Positions 1-6,042 of a stretch of 9,979 bases of DNA are shown in pieces; positions within the stretch are counted from its first letter, which is position 1, and each line of letters begins with the position of its first letter. Source of the DNA: Pirellulales bacterium (GTDB lineage Bacteria; Planctomycetota; Planctomycetia; Pirellulales; Thermoguttaceae); contig JAUWHT010000141.1 of NCBI GenBank assembly GCA_030605745.1, forward strand, positions 1 to 9,979, in the 5' to 3' direction. The position numbers and the translations under genes are program-made. The notes under the pieces are model-generated. The model was not told the origin of the DNA. It saw only the letters and a list, made by a program, of their open reading frames with translations, and made no database searches.

Positions 1-1
1 C

Positions 2-1840
2 AAGAAGGAAAGCCCCGAACTGCCCGATGATCTGATGGTTCACAAGCCTTATATCGATGCGGTCACCTACCAGTCGCCTAAGGCAAAGGGCGCGCGGATG
101 CGCCGGGTGCCGGAAGTGATCGACTGTTGGTTCGACGCCGGTGCGATGCCCTTTGCCCAGTGGGGATATCCCCGCCGGCAGGGCTCCGCCGAGCGGTTCG
201 CCGCGCAGTTTCCCGCCGATTTCATCAGCGAGGCCCTCGACCAGACCCGCGGTTGGTTCTACAGCCTGCTGGCCATCAGCACGTTGCTGTTTGGCGAAGA
301 CGAAAAACAGGAGGAACAGGACGCGGCGACGCCGGGCGTTCCGTATCCGCACCCGTTCTGCAATTGCATCGTGCTGGGGCTGATGCTGGGTGAGGACGGT
401 GGTAAGATGTCCAAGAGCAAGCGGAACTACCGCGAGCCGAACGAAATTTTCGACCGCTACGGCGCCGACGCCCTGCGGTGGTACTTCTTCTCCGCCCAGC
501 CGCCATGGACGTCGATCCGCTACAGCGAACCGGCGATCAAGGCTTGTATTCCAGAGTTCCTGCTGAAGCTGTGGCACGTCTACAGCTTCTTTGTGATCTA
601 CGCCAACATCGACCGTTTCGATCCGGCCCGGGCAATCGGCGGCGACGCCGGGCAACTCGACGCAGAGGTGCTCTCCGGCGCCAAGGACTATCGGCCTATT
701 GCCGATCGCGGCGAGTTGGACCGCTGGATCCTCAGCGAACTGAACCGCACCGCGACGGCCGTGACCGAACGAATGGACGCATACGACAACTACGCGGCCT
801 GCACCAAGCTGACCGAATTCCTCGACGCGTTGAGCAACTGGTACGTCCGGCGCAGCCGCGACCGGTTCTGGAGCGGCGAGCAATCGGCCGACAAGACCGA
901 CGCCTACTGGACGCTCTACGAATGCCTGCTGAGCACCTGCAAGCTGATTGCCCCATTCGTACCCTTCCTGGCCGAAGCAATATGGCAGAACCTGGCAGTG
1001 GCGGCGTACGGCGATCGGGTAATCGAAAGCGTTCACCTGTGCGACTATCCCACCGGCGACGCCCATCTGATCGACGAGACCCTTTCTGAACAGATGGCCT
1101 TGGCCCGGGAAATCGTCTCGCTGGGGCGCAGCGCCCGGATGCGAGCCGGGCTGAAGGTCCGCCAGCCACTTTCACTGGTGGAAGTCATCCTGGTCGATCC
1201 CGTGCAGCAGCCCTGGCTGGAACAACACGCCGCGCTGATCCGCGAGGAACTCAACGTCAAGCAAGTTGAATTCACGCAGAAGGCCGACCGGTACATCACC
1301 TACACGGTGCTGCCCGATCTGAAGCGGCTCGGGCCGCGGCTGGGCAAACGACTGCCCGCGCTTAAGAAACTGCTCGCCCAGGCCGACGGCGGCAAGCTGC
1401 TTGCCGAACTTGAGGCTGGCGGCGGGTTGACACTGGAGTTGCCGGACGGCCCGGTCACGCTCGACTCCGACGATATCCAGGTCCACCTGCAAGCCAAACA
1501 GGGCTGGGCCGCCGCGCAGGGTCGCTCGTGCGTAGTCGTGCTCTCCACCGAACTGACCGACCAGTTGATCGCCGAAGGACTGGCCCGCGAACTGGTCCGC
1601 GCCATCCAAGACCGCCGCAAGGAAATCGGCTGCCAGTACACCGACCGGATCGCCGTGGGTGTGACGAGTCAGTCGGACGAGCTTCGCTCGGCAGTCGACC
1701 AGTTCCGCGACTACATCCAGGGCGAGACCTTGGCCGTCGAACTCCACTACCAGACCATACCTGGTGCCGAGCCGGCCGAGCGCAAAGTAGCAGGCCACGA
1801 GTTGATGCTGTACGTGAAGGTGGTTTCGGCCCCGGCATAG
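2..1840 (+). CDS. ileS: Isoleucyl-tRNA synthetase, C-terminal part (5' end outside window)
   Basis: This gene charges tRNA-Ile with isoleucine in the cytoplasm. The open frame enters from the left edge (first full codon at position 2), so only the last 612 residues are present, compared with roughly 1000 or more for the whole enzyme. Seen in order: DCWFDAGAMPFAQ (codons from 122), DQTRGWFYSLL (about 240-272), both class I synthetase core motifs as found in IleRS, and the KMSKS ATP-binding signature at 404-418, followed by GADALRWYFFSAQPP. The anticodon-binding alpha-helical domain follows (LWHVYSFFVIYANIDRF, then NWYVRRSRDRFW). The C-terminus has LARELVRAIQDRRKEIG and lacks the C-terminal cysteine-rich zinc module of the E. 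coli type, which resembles the type 2 (Thermus/eukaryote-like) IleRS. It is a housekeeping gene with no functional link to the cluster downstream. Confidence 0.95.
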   Translation, partial: KKESPELPDDLMVHKPYIDAVTYQSPKAKGARMRRVPEVIDCWFDAGAMPFAQWGYPRRQGSAERFAAQFPADFISEALDQTRGWFYSLLAISTLLFGEDEKQEEQDAATPGVPYPHPFCNCIVLGLMLGEDGGKMSKSKRNYREPNEIFDRYGADALRWYFFSAQPPWTSIRYSEPAIKACIPEFLLKLWHVYSFFVIYANIDRFDPARAIGGDAGQLDAEVLSGAKDYRPIADRGELDRWILSELNRTATAVTERMDAYDNYAACTKLTEFLDALSNWYVRRSRDRFWSGEQSADKTDAYWTLYECLLSTCKLIAPFVPFLAEAIWQNLAVAAYGDRVIESVHLCDYPTGDAHLIDETLSEQMALAREIVSLGRSARMRAGLKVRQPLSLVEVILVDPVQQPWLEQHAALIREELNVKQVEFTQKADRYITYTVLPDLKRLGPRLGKRLPALKKLLAQADGGKLLAELEAGGGLTLELPDGPVTLDSDDIQVHLQAKQGWAAAQGRSCVVVLSTELTDQLIAEGLARELVRAIQDRRKEIGCQYTDRIAVGVTSQSDELRSAVDQFRDYIQGETLAVELHYQTIPGAEPAERKVAGHELMLYVKVVSAPA

Positions 1841-1890
1841 TTTAGCCCCGGCGTCCACGCCGGGAAATTTCGCCGCGTGGACGGTTAAAC
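1840..1890 (+). terminator. Dyad structure after ileS, possible terminator or repeat element
   Basis: Starting at the last base of the ileS stop codon, the sequence can fold in two mutually exclusive ways. One is a compact hairpin CCCGGCG-TCCA-CGCCGGG (1847-1864), followed by AAATTT rather than a clean T-run. The other pairs CGTCCACGC (1852-1860) with GCGTGGACG (1875-1883), with an outer stem GTTTAGC (1840-1846) against GTTAAAC (1884-1890, one G-T wobble). The position suggests transcription termination of ileS. The lack of a proper T-tract makes a standard intrinsic terminator uncertain. Confidence 0.45.
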
Positions 1891-2037
1891 AGTTGCCCCC
1901 TATATCATATTGGCACGAAGCGCGTCGCCGATACGCAAGTCCTTACCGCTACATGGCTTGCGTCGTTTTCACTCCAGATTTTCGCCAAATTCTGGCCAAG
2001 TTCTTCCACAATCTTGCAGAATCACGACATCCGGTGG
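1891..2037. other. Non-coding gap upstream of the regulator, with two candidate operator dyads
   Basis: No open frame is supported here. Two inverted repeats are visible: ACGCAAG (1933-1939) with CTTGCGT (1957-1963), perfect 7-bp arms separated by 17 nt, and CCAGATTTT (1974-1982) with AAATTCTGG (1987-1995), 8 of 9 positions matching around a 4-nt centre. Both lie upstream of the promoter at 2038-2066. They could bind the regulator encoded next, since DeoR proteins often autoregulate, but nothing in the sequence proves it. Confidence 0.25.
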
Positions 2038-2066
2038 TTGACTTCTTTCGTGGCCTGGTAAATAAT
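2038..2066 (+). promoter_or_regulatory. Sigma70-type promoter for the DeoR-family regulator
   Basis: A -35 box TTGACT (2038-2043, 5 of 6 to consensus) and a -10 box AATAAT (2061-2066, 5 of 6 to TATAAT) are separated by exactly 17 bp. Transcription would start near 2073. This lies downstream of the in-frame TTG at 2066 and upstream of the ATG at 2114, so the promoter supports the ATG as the true start. It may drive the whole BMC cluster if the downstream hairpins allow read-through. Confidence 0.6.
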
Positions 2067-2113
2067 TGAAAGTGTCTGAGGATTCTCATTTAGCCCGCCG
2101 TGAATACACCACC

Positions 2114-2893
2114 ATGCTGGCCGAAGAACGTCGTAATCGTCTGCTGGAGTTCGTGCGGGTGCGGCGATTCGCCTCGCTGCCCGACTTGGCCGAGCAGTTG
2201 GACGTCTCCGAATCGACCGTCCGCCGCGACCTGGAGTACCTGGAGGAGCAAGGGTCCGCGCGACGGATCCACGGCGGGGTGCTCTACACCGGCAGCTCGC
2301 CCAAGATGCCGCACTTCGACGCCAGGCAGCCAGCCCAGTGGACAGAGAAAAAAGCGATCGCCGAGCATGCAGTTCGACTGATCGAGGACGGCGATACGGT
2401 CCTTTTGGATGGGGGTAGTACCACCTATGAGGTTGTCCGGCTGCTGGTCGGCCGGCTGCTGCACGTGGTCACCAATTCGCTGCCGGTGGCCAACCTGCTC
2501 GCCTCCGACAGCAACAGCGACCTAGTATTGATTGGTGGGAACATCTGTCCCCGGACCGGTGTTGCCCAAGGGCCTTATGCTAACAGGATGCTGGGGACGG
2601 TTCGGGTGCGAAAAACCATCCTCTCCGTGGCCGGGATCAATGACGAGGGATTTTTCAACAACAACCTGCTGCTGGTCGAAACCGAGCAGGCGATGATGGA
2701 GGTCGCCGACGAGGTGATCGTCGTGGCCGACAGCACGAAGTTCGGCCGCCAAAGCCTCGGCCACGTGTGCCCGCTCCGAGACGTCGATTACCTGGTCGTC
2801 GACGACGGCATTACCGAACAGTGGCGAAGCAAGGTTGCCGCCGCCGGCGTCCGGCTGATCGTCGCTGGGCTGACCGAGGATGGATCCTCATAG
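2114..2893 (+). CDS. DeoR-family transcriptional regulator of the microcompartment locus
   Basis: A DNA-binding regulator of sugar catabolism, 259 aa from this start, a normal DeoR length. The N-terminus MLAEERRNRLLEFV is the family opening, followed by a winged helix-turn-helix (LPDLAEQLDVSESTVRRDL, then a wing ending RRIHGGVL) within about residues 1-60. The C-terminal sensor domain resembles sugar-phosphate isomerases and shows VLLDGGSTTYEVVRLL, VVTNSLPVANLL, LVLIGGNICPRTG and VVADSTKFGR. The frame is open further upstream to a TTG at 2066, but that codon is inside the predicted -10 box and the extra residues are not family-like, so ATG 2114 is preferred. No strong ribosome binding site is visible. 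DeoR regulators usually respond to a phosphorylated sugar. Here a fuculose or rhamnulose phosphate or a downstream intermediate would fit, but this is inferred from the neighbours. It is the first gene of the cluster, 168 bp before pduL. Confidence 0.92.
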   Translation: MLAEERRNRLLEFVRVRRFASLPDLAEQLDVSESTVRRDLEYLEEQGSARRIHGGVLYTGSSPKMPHFDARQPAQWTEKKAIAEHAVRLIEDGDTVLLDGGSTTYEVVRLLVGRLLHVVTNSLPVANLLASDSNSDLVLIGGNICPRTGVAQGPYANRMLGTVRVRKTILSVAGINDEGFFNNNLLLVETEQAMMEVADEVIVVADSTKFGRQSLGHVCPLRDVDYLVVDDGITEQWRSKVAAAGVRLIVAGLTEDGSS

Positions 2894-2932
2894 AAACCGT
2901 TATAGGAACCATTGCAACTGTTCACGAGGCAT

Positions 2933-3031
2933 TCAGGCTATTAGGTATTTAGGCTGTTAGGCTGTTAGGGATGTGAACTCAACGTCCCTAACAGCCTAAC
3001 AGCCTAAGCCCCTAACAGCCTAATCTCCTAA
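2933..3031. repeat. Octamer-repeat hairpin element, copy 1 (TTAGGNNN units)
   Basis: The left half is a phased run of octamers: TCAGGCTA, TTAGGTAT, TTAGGCTG twice, TTAGGGAT (2933-2972). The right half is the complement-type run GTCCCTAA, CAGCCTAA twice, GCCCCTAA, CAGCCTAA, TCTCCTAA (2984-3031). The inner arms pair perfectly over 23 bp (2949-2971 with 2985-3007) around a 13-nt loop, and other registers are possible because the units repeat. A close relative lies at 8864-8964 with the same loop. There is no T-tract, so it is not a plain intrinsic terminator. It occupies most of the gap between the regulator and pduL. Confidence 0.85.
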
Positions 3032-3047
3032 ACGTTCCGCGAACGGT
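3031..3047. promoter_or_regulatory. Small dyad just upstream of pduL, candidate operator
   Basis: CGTTC-CGC-GAACG (3033-3045) is a perfect inverted repeat with 5-bp arms, and one further outer pair matches (A3031 with T3047). It lies 15 bp before the pduL start codon, next to the weak ribosome binding site GGGAA (3049-3053). Binding by the DeoR-family protein is possible but unproven. No convincing promoter boxes were found between the regulator and pduL. Confidence 0.2.
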
Positions 3048-3061
3048 CGGGAACCATTTAG

Positions 3062-3742
3062 ATGAGCATTGCCGCACCGATTGATCGAAGGGTTATTGAT
3101 CGAAAGGTCATCGAGCAGATCATTCGGGAGATCGTGCTTGCGCAGGTCGGCGGTCCCGACGGCAAGCCGGAACTGGTCGTAACCGTCTCTGCCCGACACG
3201 TCCATCTTACCGACCGGGACGTCGAGACGCTGTTCGGCGCTGGGCACACGCTGACGGTGATGAAGGAACTCTACCAGGAGGGGCACTTCGCGGCTGAAGA
3301 GACGGTGATGCTGGTCGGGCCGCGCCGGCGGATGCTGCCCTCGGTGCGGGTGCTCGGTCCCACGCGCCCGGCGACACAAGTGGAGTTGGCCTTCACCGAC
3401 GGGATCTCGCTGGGGATCGACGCACCGGTCCGGCAAAGCGGCCGGATCGACGGCACACCCGGCTGCGTGCTGGTCGGGCCAAAGGGCGTGGTGGAGTTGA
3501 AACAGGGCGTGATCCGGGCCGAGCGACACGTCCACATGAGCCCCTACGACGCCCGGCATTACGGCGTGAAGGACAACGACAGAATGAGCCTCCGGGTCGA
3601 TTCCCCGTGCAACACCGTGTTTAGCAACCTGCTGGTGCGGGTCGGCGAAAAAATCAAGCTCGAGGTCCACCTCGATACCGACGAAGCCAATGCGTGCGAT
3701 ATTGATCACGCGCGCAAAGTGGAATTGATAACCAATAACTGA
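3062..3742 (+). CDS. pduL: PduL-type phosphate acyltransferase (microcompartment phosphotransacylase)
   Basis: It transfers the acyl group from acyl-CoA to phosphate, giving acyl-phosphate and free CoA inside the shell. In this pathway the expected substrate is lactyl-CoA. The protein has 226 aa, usual for PduL. Two metal-binding motifs typical of the family are clear: SARHVHL (43-49) and ERHVHMSP (154-161), whose histidines hold the zinc ions. Each belongs to one of the two PduL beta-barrel domains. Residues about 8-29 (VIDRKVIEQIIREIVLAQV region) form an amphipathic helix before a glycine-rich linker (GGPDGK), as expected for an N-terminal encapsulation peptide. The start is ATG 3062, with GGGAA 8 nt upstream. 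It is followed by 139 bp with a strong palindrome before the shell genes. Its role in CoA recycling fits the acylating aldehyde dehydrogenase and kinase in the same cluster. Confidence 0.95.
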   Translation: MSIAAPIDRRVIDRKVIEQIIREIVLAQVGGPDGKPELVVTVSARHVHLTDRDVETLFGAGHTLTVMKELYQEGHFAAEETVMLVGPRRRMLPSVRVLGPTRPATQVELAFTDGISLGIDAPVRQSGRIDGTPGCVLVGPKGVVELKQGVIRAERHVHMSPYDARHYGVKDNDRMSLRVDSPCNTVFSNLLVRVGEKIKLEVHLDTDEANACDIDHARKVELITNN

Positions 3743-3766
3743 GCAACATTTCAGTGGAATGCAGCT

Positions 3767-3803
3767 TCTGTTGGGGTGGCAGTTAAACTGCCACCCCAAC
3801 AGA
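3767..3803. repeat. 37-nt perfect palindrome between pduL and the first shell gene
   Basis: Arms of 18 nt (3767-3784 and 3786-3803) are exact reverse complements around a single central A. The core reads GTTGGGGTGGCAGTT on the left arm. As RNA it would make a very stable hairpin of about 15-16 bp with a small loop. No T-run follows, so termination is not the obvious reading. An mRNA processing or stabilising site that raises shell-protein output over the upstream enzymes is a fair inference. Just after it, GCGTGGAC and GGCTAAAC (3809-3829) resemble the right side of the dyad after ileS (1875-1890). Confidence 0.75.
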
Positions 3804-3881
3804 GCACCGCGTGGACACGACGGCTAAACATTTTAGCAACCGTTTCAACACCATAGTTTTCCAAACCTGGGAGAAAAAAAC

Positions 3882-4193
3882 ATGGCAAAAGTAATGGAAG
3901 CGCTGGGGATGATTGAGACCAGGGGCTTTGTGGTCCTGGTCGAAGCCAGCGACGCAATGGTCAAGGCGGCCAATGTCGAGTTCCTTGGCTGGGACAAGGT
4001 CGGCAGCGGGATGGTCAGCGCGTTTGTGACCGGCGACGTGGCCGCCGTGAAGGCCGCCACCGACGCGGGCGCCGCAGCCGGCGGACGTATCGGAGAGGTC
4101 GTCAGCGTGCAGGTCATACCGCGACCTCACGACGATCTCGGCGTCGTGCTACCGTCCGGCGCCAAGCCGAAGCACGGCGCGGCGGCCAAGTAA
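3882..4193 (+). CDS. BMC-H hexameric shell protein 1 (GSG pore)
   Basis: A shell facet protein of the bacterial microcompartment, one BMC domain (Pfam PF00936), 103 aa. It begins MEALGMIETRGFVVLVEASDAMVKAANVE-like, the typical first beta-alpha unit, and the pore loop is K39-V40-G41-S42-G43. This is followed by SAFVTGDVAAVKAATDAGAAAGGRIGEVVSVQVIPRPH, the usual second half of the domain. Six copies form a hexagon whose central pore, lined by the GSG loop, is thought to pass small metabolites. A tail of about 20 residues after IPRPH ends in lysines and alanines (KPKHGAAAK). A strong ribosome binding site GGGAG (3869-3873) sits 8 nt before the start and fits high expression. The next shell gene lies 40 bp downstream and is a clear paralogue. 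Confidence 0.96.
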   Translation: MAKVMEALGMIETRGFVVLVEASDAMVKAANVEFLGWDKVGSGMVSAFVTGDVAAVKAATDAGAAAGGRIGEVVSVQVIPRPHDDLGVVLPSGAKPKHGAAAK

Positions 4194-4233
4194 CACCAAC
4201 TAACAACCACAACAAAGAAGGGAAATCACCACG

Positions 4234-4503
4234 ATGCAAGACGCCATTGGATTGCTCGAAACCAGGGGCCTGGTCGCGCTGGTCGAAGCGACCGACGCGA
4301 TGGCCAAGGCCGCCAACGTGCAGATTGTCAAGCGGGTGCAGATCGGCGGCGGGCTGGTGACCACCGTTGTCCGCGGCGACGTGGGCAGCGTGCGTGCCGC
4401 CGTCGAGGCCGGTGCGAATGCCGCCGGACAGGTCGGCGAACTGGTAGCCAGCCACATCATACCCCGGCCTGCCGAAGGCGTGGTCGCCGCGTTTCTGTCA
4501 TGA
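4234..4503 (+). CDS. BMC-H hexameric shell protein 2 (GGG pore)
   Basis: The second single-domain BMC shell protein, 89 aa, a standard length. It opens with AIGLLETRGLVALVEATDAMAKAANV and carries the pore loop I37-G38-G39-G40 in place of the GSG of its neighbour, so the two hexamers may differ in pore size or charge. The end HIIPRPAEGVVAAFLS lacks the lysine-rich tail of the first copy. The ribosome binding site AAGGGA (4218-4223) is 10 nt before ATG 4234. The stop codon overlaps the start of the kinase gene in an ATGA (4500-4503), which implies translational coupling. The two BMC-H genes probably arose by tandem duplication. Confidence 0.96.
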   Translation: MQDAIGLLETRGLVALVEATDAMAKAANVQIVKRVQIGGGLVTTVVRGDVGSVRAAVEAGANAAGQVGELVASHIIPRPAEGVVAAFLS

Positions 4504-5693
4504 AGATACTCGTGGCCAATCTTGGTTCGACGAGTTTCAAGTATCGGCTGCTGGACATGGCCGACGAGAGCCAGCTTGCGCGCGGCGAGATCGAACGGAT
4601 CGGGTCGCCTGCAAGCCGCTGCTTCGTCGAGATCGGCAACGTCCAGAAAGAACACGAGTTGCAGGTGCCCGACCACGCCGAAGCGGTCCGCCAGTGCCTG
4701 GCCCGGCTTACCGACCCGGAGTTCGGCTGTCTGGACGATACGTCGGAGGTATCGGCCATTGCGCTGAAGGCAGTTCACGGCGGAAGAGTGACCGGTGTGC
4801 AGCGGGTAACGTCCGAGGTGCTTCGGGCCATGGAACAGATGATCCCGGTGGCCCCGGCACACAACCCGGCCTACATCGGGGCCATGCGGCAGTTGAGCGA
4901 ACAGTTGCCGGAGATTCCGCTGGTGGCGGCCTTCGAAACCGATTTCCACCAGACCGTCCCGGATCGCAACTGTTATTTCGCCGTCCCCTACGAGTGGGCC
5001 GAGGGCGGGCTGATACGCCGATTTGGGTTCCACGGTGCAAGCCATCGCTACATTGCCACGCGAACCGCTGAGCTGCTCGGCCGCGACGACCTACGGATCA
5101 TCTCGTGCCACCTGGGCGGGTCCAGCTCGTTGTGTGCCATCCGCGATGGCCGGAGCGTGGCCACCAGCATGGGCTTTAGCGCGCAGAGCGGTCTGCCGCA
5201 GAACAACCGCGTGGGCGATTTCGACCCCTTCGCACTGCCGTTGGTGATGGAGCAGACCGGGAAATCGCTTCCTGAGGTGCTCGACGTGCTGGCCTCCCAG
5301 AGCGGGCTGTTGGGATTAAGCGGCGTAAGCGGCGACCTGCGAGACATCGACCAGGCGGCCCGTGCCGGCAACCCACGCGCACGCCTGGCGCTGGACGTTT
5401 TCGCGGCCAGCACGCGGCATTACCTGGGGGCGTACCTGGTCGAGTTGGGCGGGGCCGACGTGATTGTGTTTACCGGCGGGATCGGCGAGAACCGGCCGGA
5501 GTTCCGCGCCGCCGTCTGCGAGGACCTCGACGAGTTGGGCATCGTGCTCGACCCGGACGCCAACGCGGCCGCCCGGGGCACCCGGGGCGAAGCAAAGATC
5601 AGCGCCGATGCGAGCCGTATCCAGATTTGGGTTGTGCCCACTAACGAAGAACTGATCGTCGCTCGGCAGGCCGCGCAGTTATTGGAGGGCTAA
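4500..5693 (+). CDS. ackA: Acetate kinase-family acyl-phosphate kinase of the microcompartment locus
   Basis: It transfers phosphate from acyl-phosphate to ADP, giving ATP and a carboxylic acid. In this pathway lactyl-phosphate to lactate is expected. The protein has 397 aa, as in the family. Seen: VANLGSTSFKYRLLD at the N-terminus (N7), AVHGG (91-95), PAHNPAYIGAM, RRFGFHGASHRYI, SCHLGGSSSLCAIRDG, TSMGFSAQSGL, NNRVGDFDP (R237), TGGIGENRPEFR and PTNEELIVAR. Compared from memory with the Methanosarcina enzyme, three active-site positions differ: the catalytic Asp of FDTAFH is Glu (E146 in FETDFH), the Arg before VHGG is Lys (K90), and the Asn of HLGNG is Gly (G207). It may therefore be specialised for lactyl- or propionyl-phosphate. 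It overlaps BMC-H 2 by 4 nt. No encapsulation peptide is seen, which fits a kinase acting in the cytosol. Confidence 0.9.
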   Translation: MKILVANLGSTSFKYRLLDMADESQLARGEIERIGSPASRCFVEIGNVQKEHELQVPDHAEAVRQCLARLTDPEFGCLDDTSEVSAIALKAVHGGRVTGVQRVTSEVLRAMEQMIPVAPAHNPAYIGAMRQLSEQLPEIPLVAAFETDFHQTVPDRNCYFAVPYEWAEGGLIRRFGFHGASHRYIATRTAELLGRDDLRIISCHLGGSSSLCAIRDGRSVATSMGFSAQSGLPQNNRVGDFDPFALPLVMEQTGKSLPEVLDVLASQSGLLGLSGVSGDLRDIDQAARAGNPRARLALDVFAASTRHYLGAYLVELGGADVIVFTGGIGENRPEFRAAVCEDLDELGIVLDPDANAAARGTRGEAKISADASRIQIWVVPTNEELIVARQAAQLLEG

Positions 5694-5697
5694 CGAG

Positions 5698-6042
5698 ATG
5701 TTTGTTGCCAAAGTTACCGGATCGATGGTCTCCACGCAGAAGATCGGCTCGATGGTCGGCCACAAGCTGTTGGTGGTCGAGCCGTACCGGCTGGATGCCG
5801 AGACGCACAGCACGCTGAGCGGGACCGGACGGACCTTGGTGGCCGTCGACACAGTGGGCACCGGCGGGGGCGAGTTCGTATTGATTACCCAGGGCTCCAG
5901 TGCCCGGTTGACCCCCGAGACCAAGACACTGCCGATCGACACGGTAATCATCGGCATTATCGACAGCGTCCACGTTGGTCAACAGTGCGTGTATAACAAG
6001 GATTCACCATGCAAATCGACGAAACACTCATCCGCAACGTAG
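5698..6042 (+). CDS. BMC-P pentameric vertex shell protein 1 (EutN/CcmL family)
   Basis: A vertex protein of the microcompartment shell, in the Pfam PF03319 (EutN/CcmL) family, 114 aa. The domain runs from MFVAKVTGSMVSTQKIGSMVGHKLLVVEPYRL to about VIIGIIDSV, with the family glycine motif VAVDTVGTGGGEFVLITQGSSAR in the middle. Five copies cap the corners of the shell. Roughly 25 residues follow the normal domain end (VGQQCVYNKDSPCKSTKH...). They are encoded partly inside the next gene, which overlaps by 34 nt, and are probably an unstructured tail. A strong site GGAGGG (5684-5689), located within the kinase gene end, is 8 nt before ATG 5698, and only 4 nt separate the two genes. Confidence 0.94.
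   Translation: MFVAKVTGSMVSTQKIGSMVGHKLLVVEPYRLDAETHSTLSGTGRTLVAVDTVGTGGGEFVLITQGSSARLTPETKTLPIDTVIIGIIDSVHVGQQCVYNKDSPCKSTKHSSAT

Noticed and set aside
1172..1858. Long minus-strand open frame of 228 codons opposite the ileS gene
   Set aside because: It mirrors the codon pattern of a clearly conserved synthetase on the other strand. High-GC coding DNA often leaves long antisense frames, and its protein has no recognisable motif.
2933..3031. CRISPR array
   Set aside because: The units are 8 nt and contiguous with no spacers, and the two halves are inverted complements. This does not fit CRISPR repeat-spacer structure.
4200..5045. Minus-strand open frame of 281 codons opposite BMC-H 2 and the kinase
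   Set aside because: It spans two well-supported plus-strand genes and reads as low-information composition. No domain is recognisable, so it is a shadow frame.
5698..6042. Frameshift at the end of BMC-P 1 because of its long overlap with the next gene
   Set aside because: The vertex domain is complete to its last strand, and the aldehyde dehydrogenase has its own ribosome binding site and normal N-terminal targeting helix. A tail that reads into the next gene explains the overlap.
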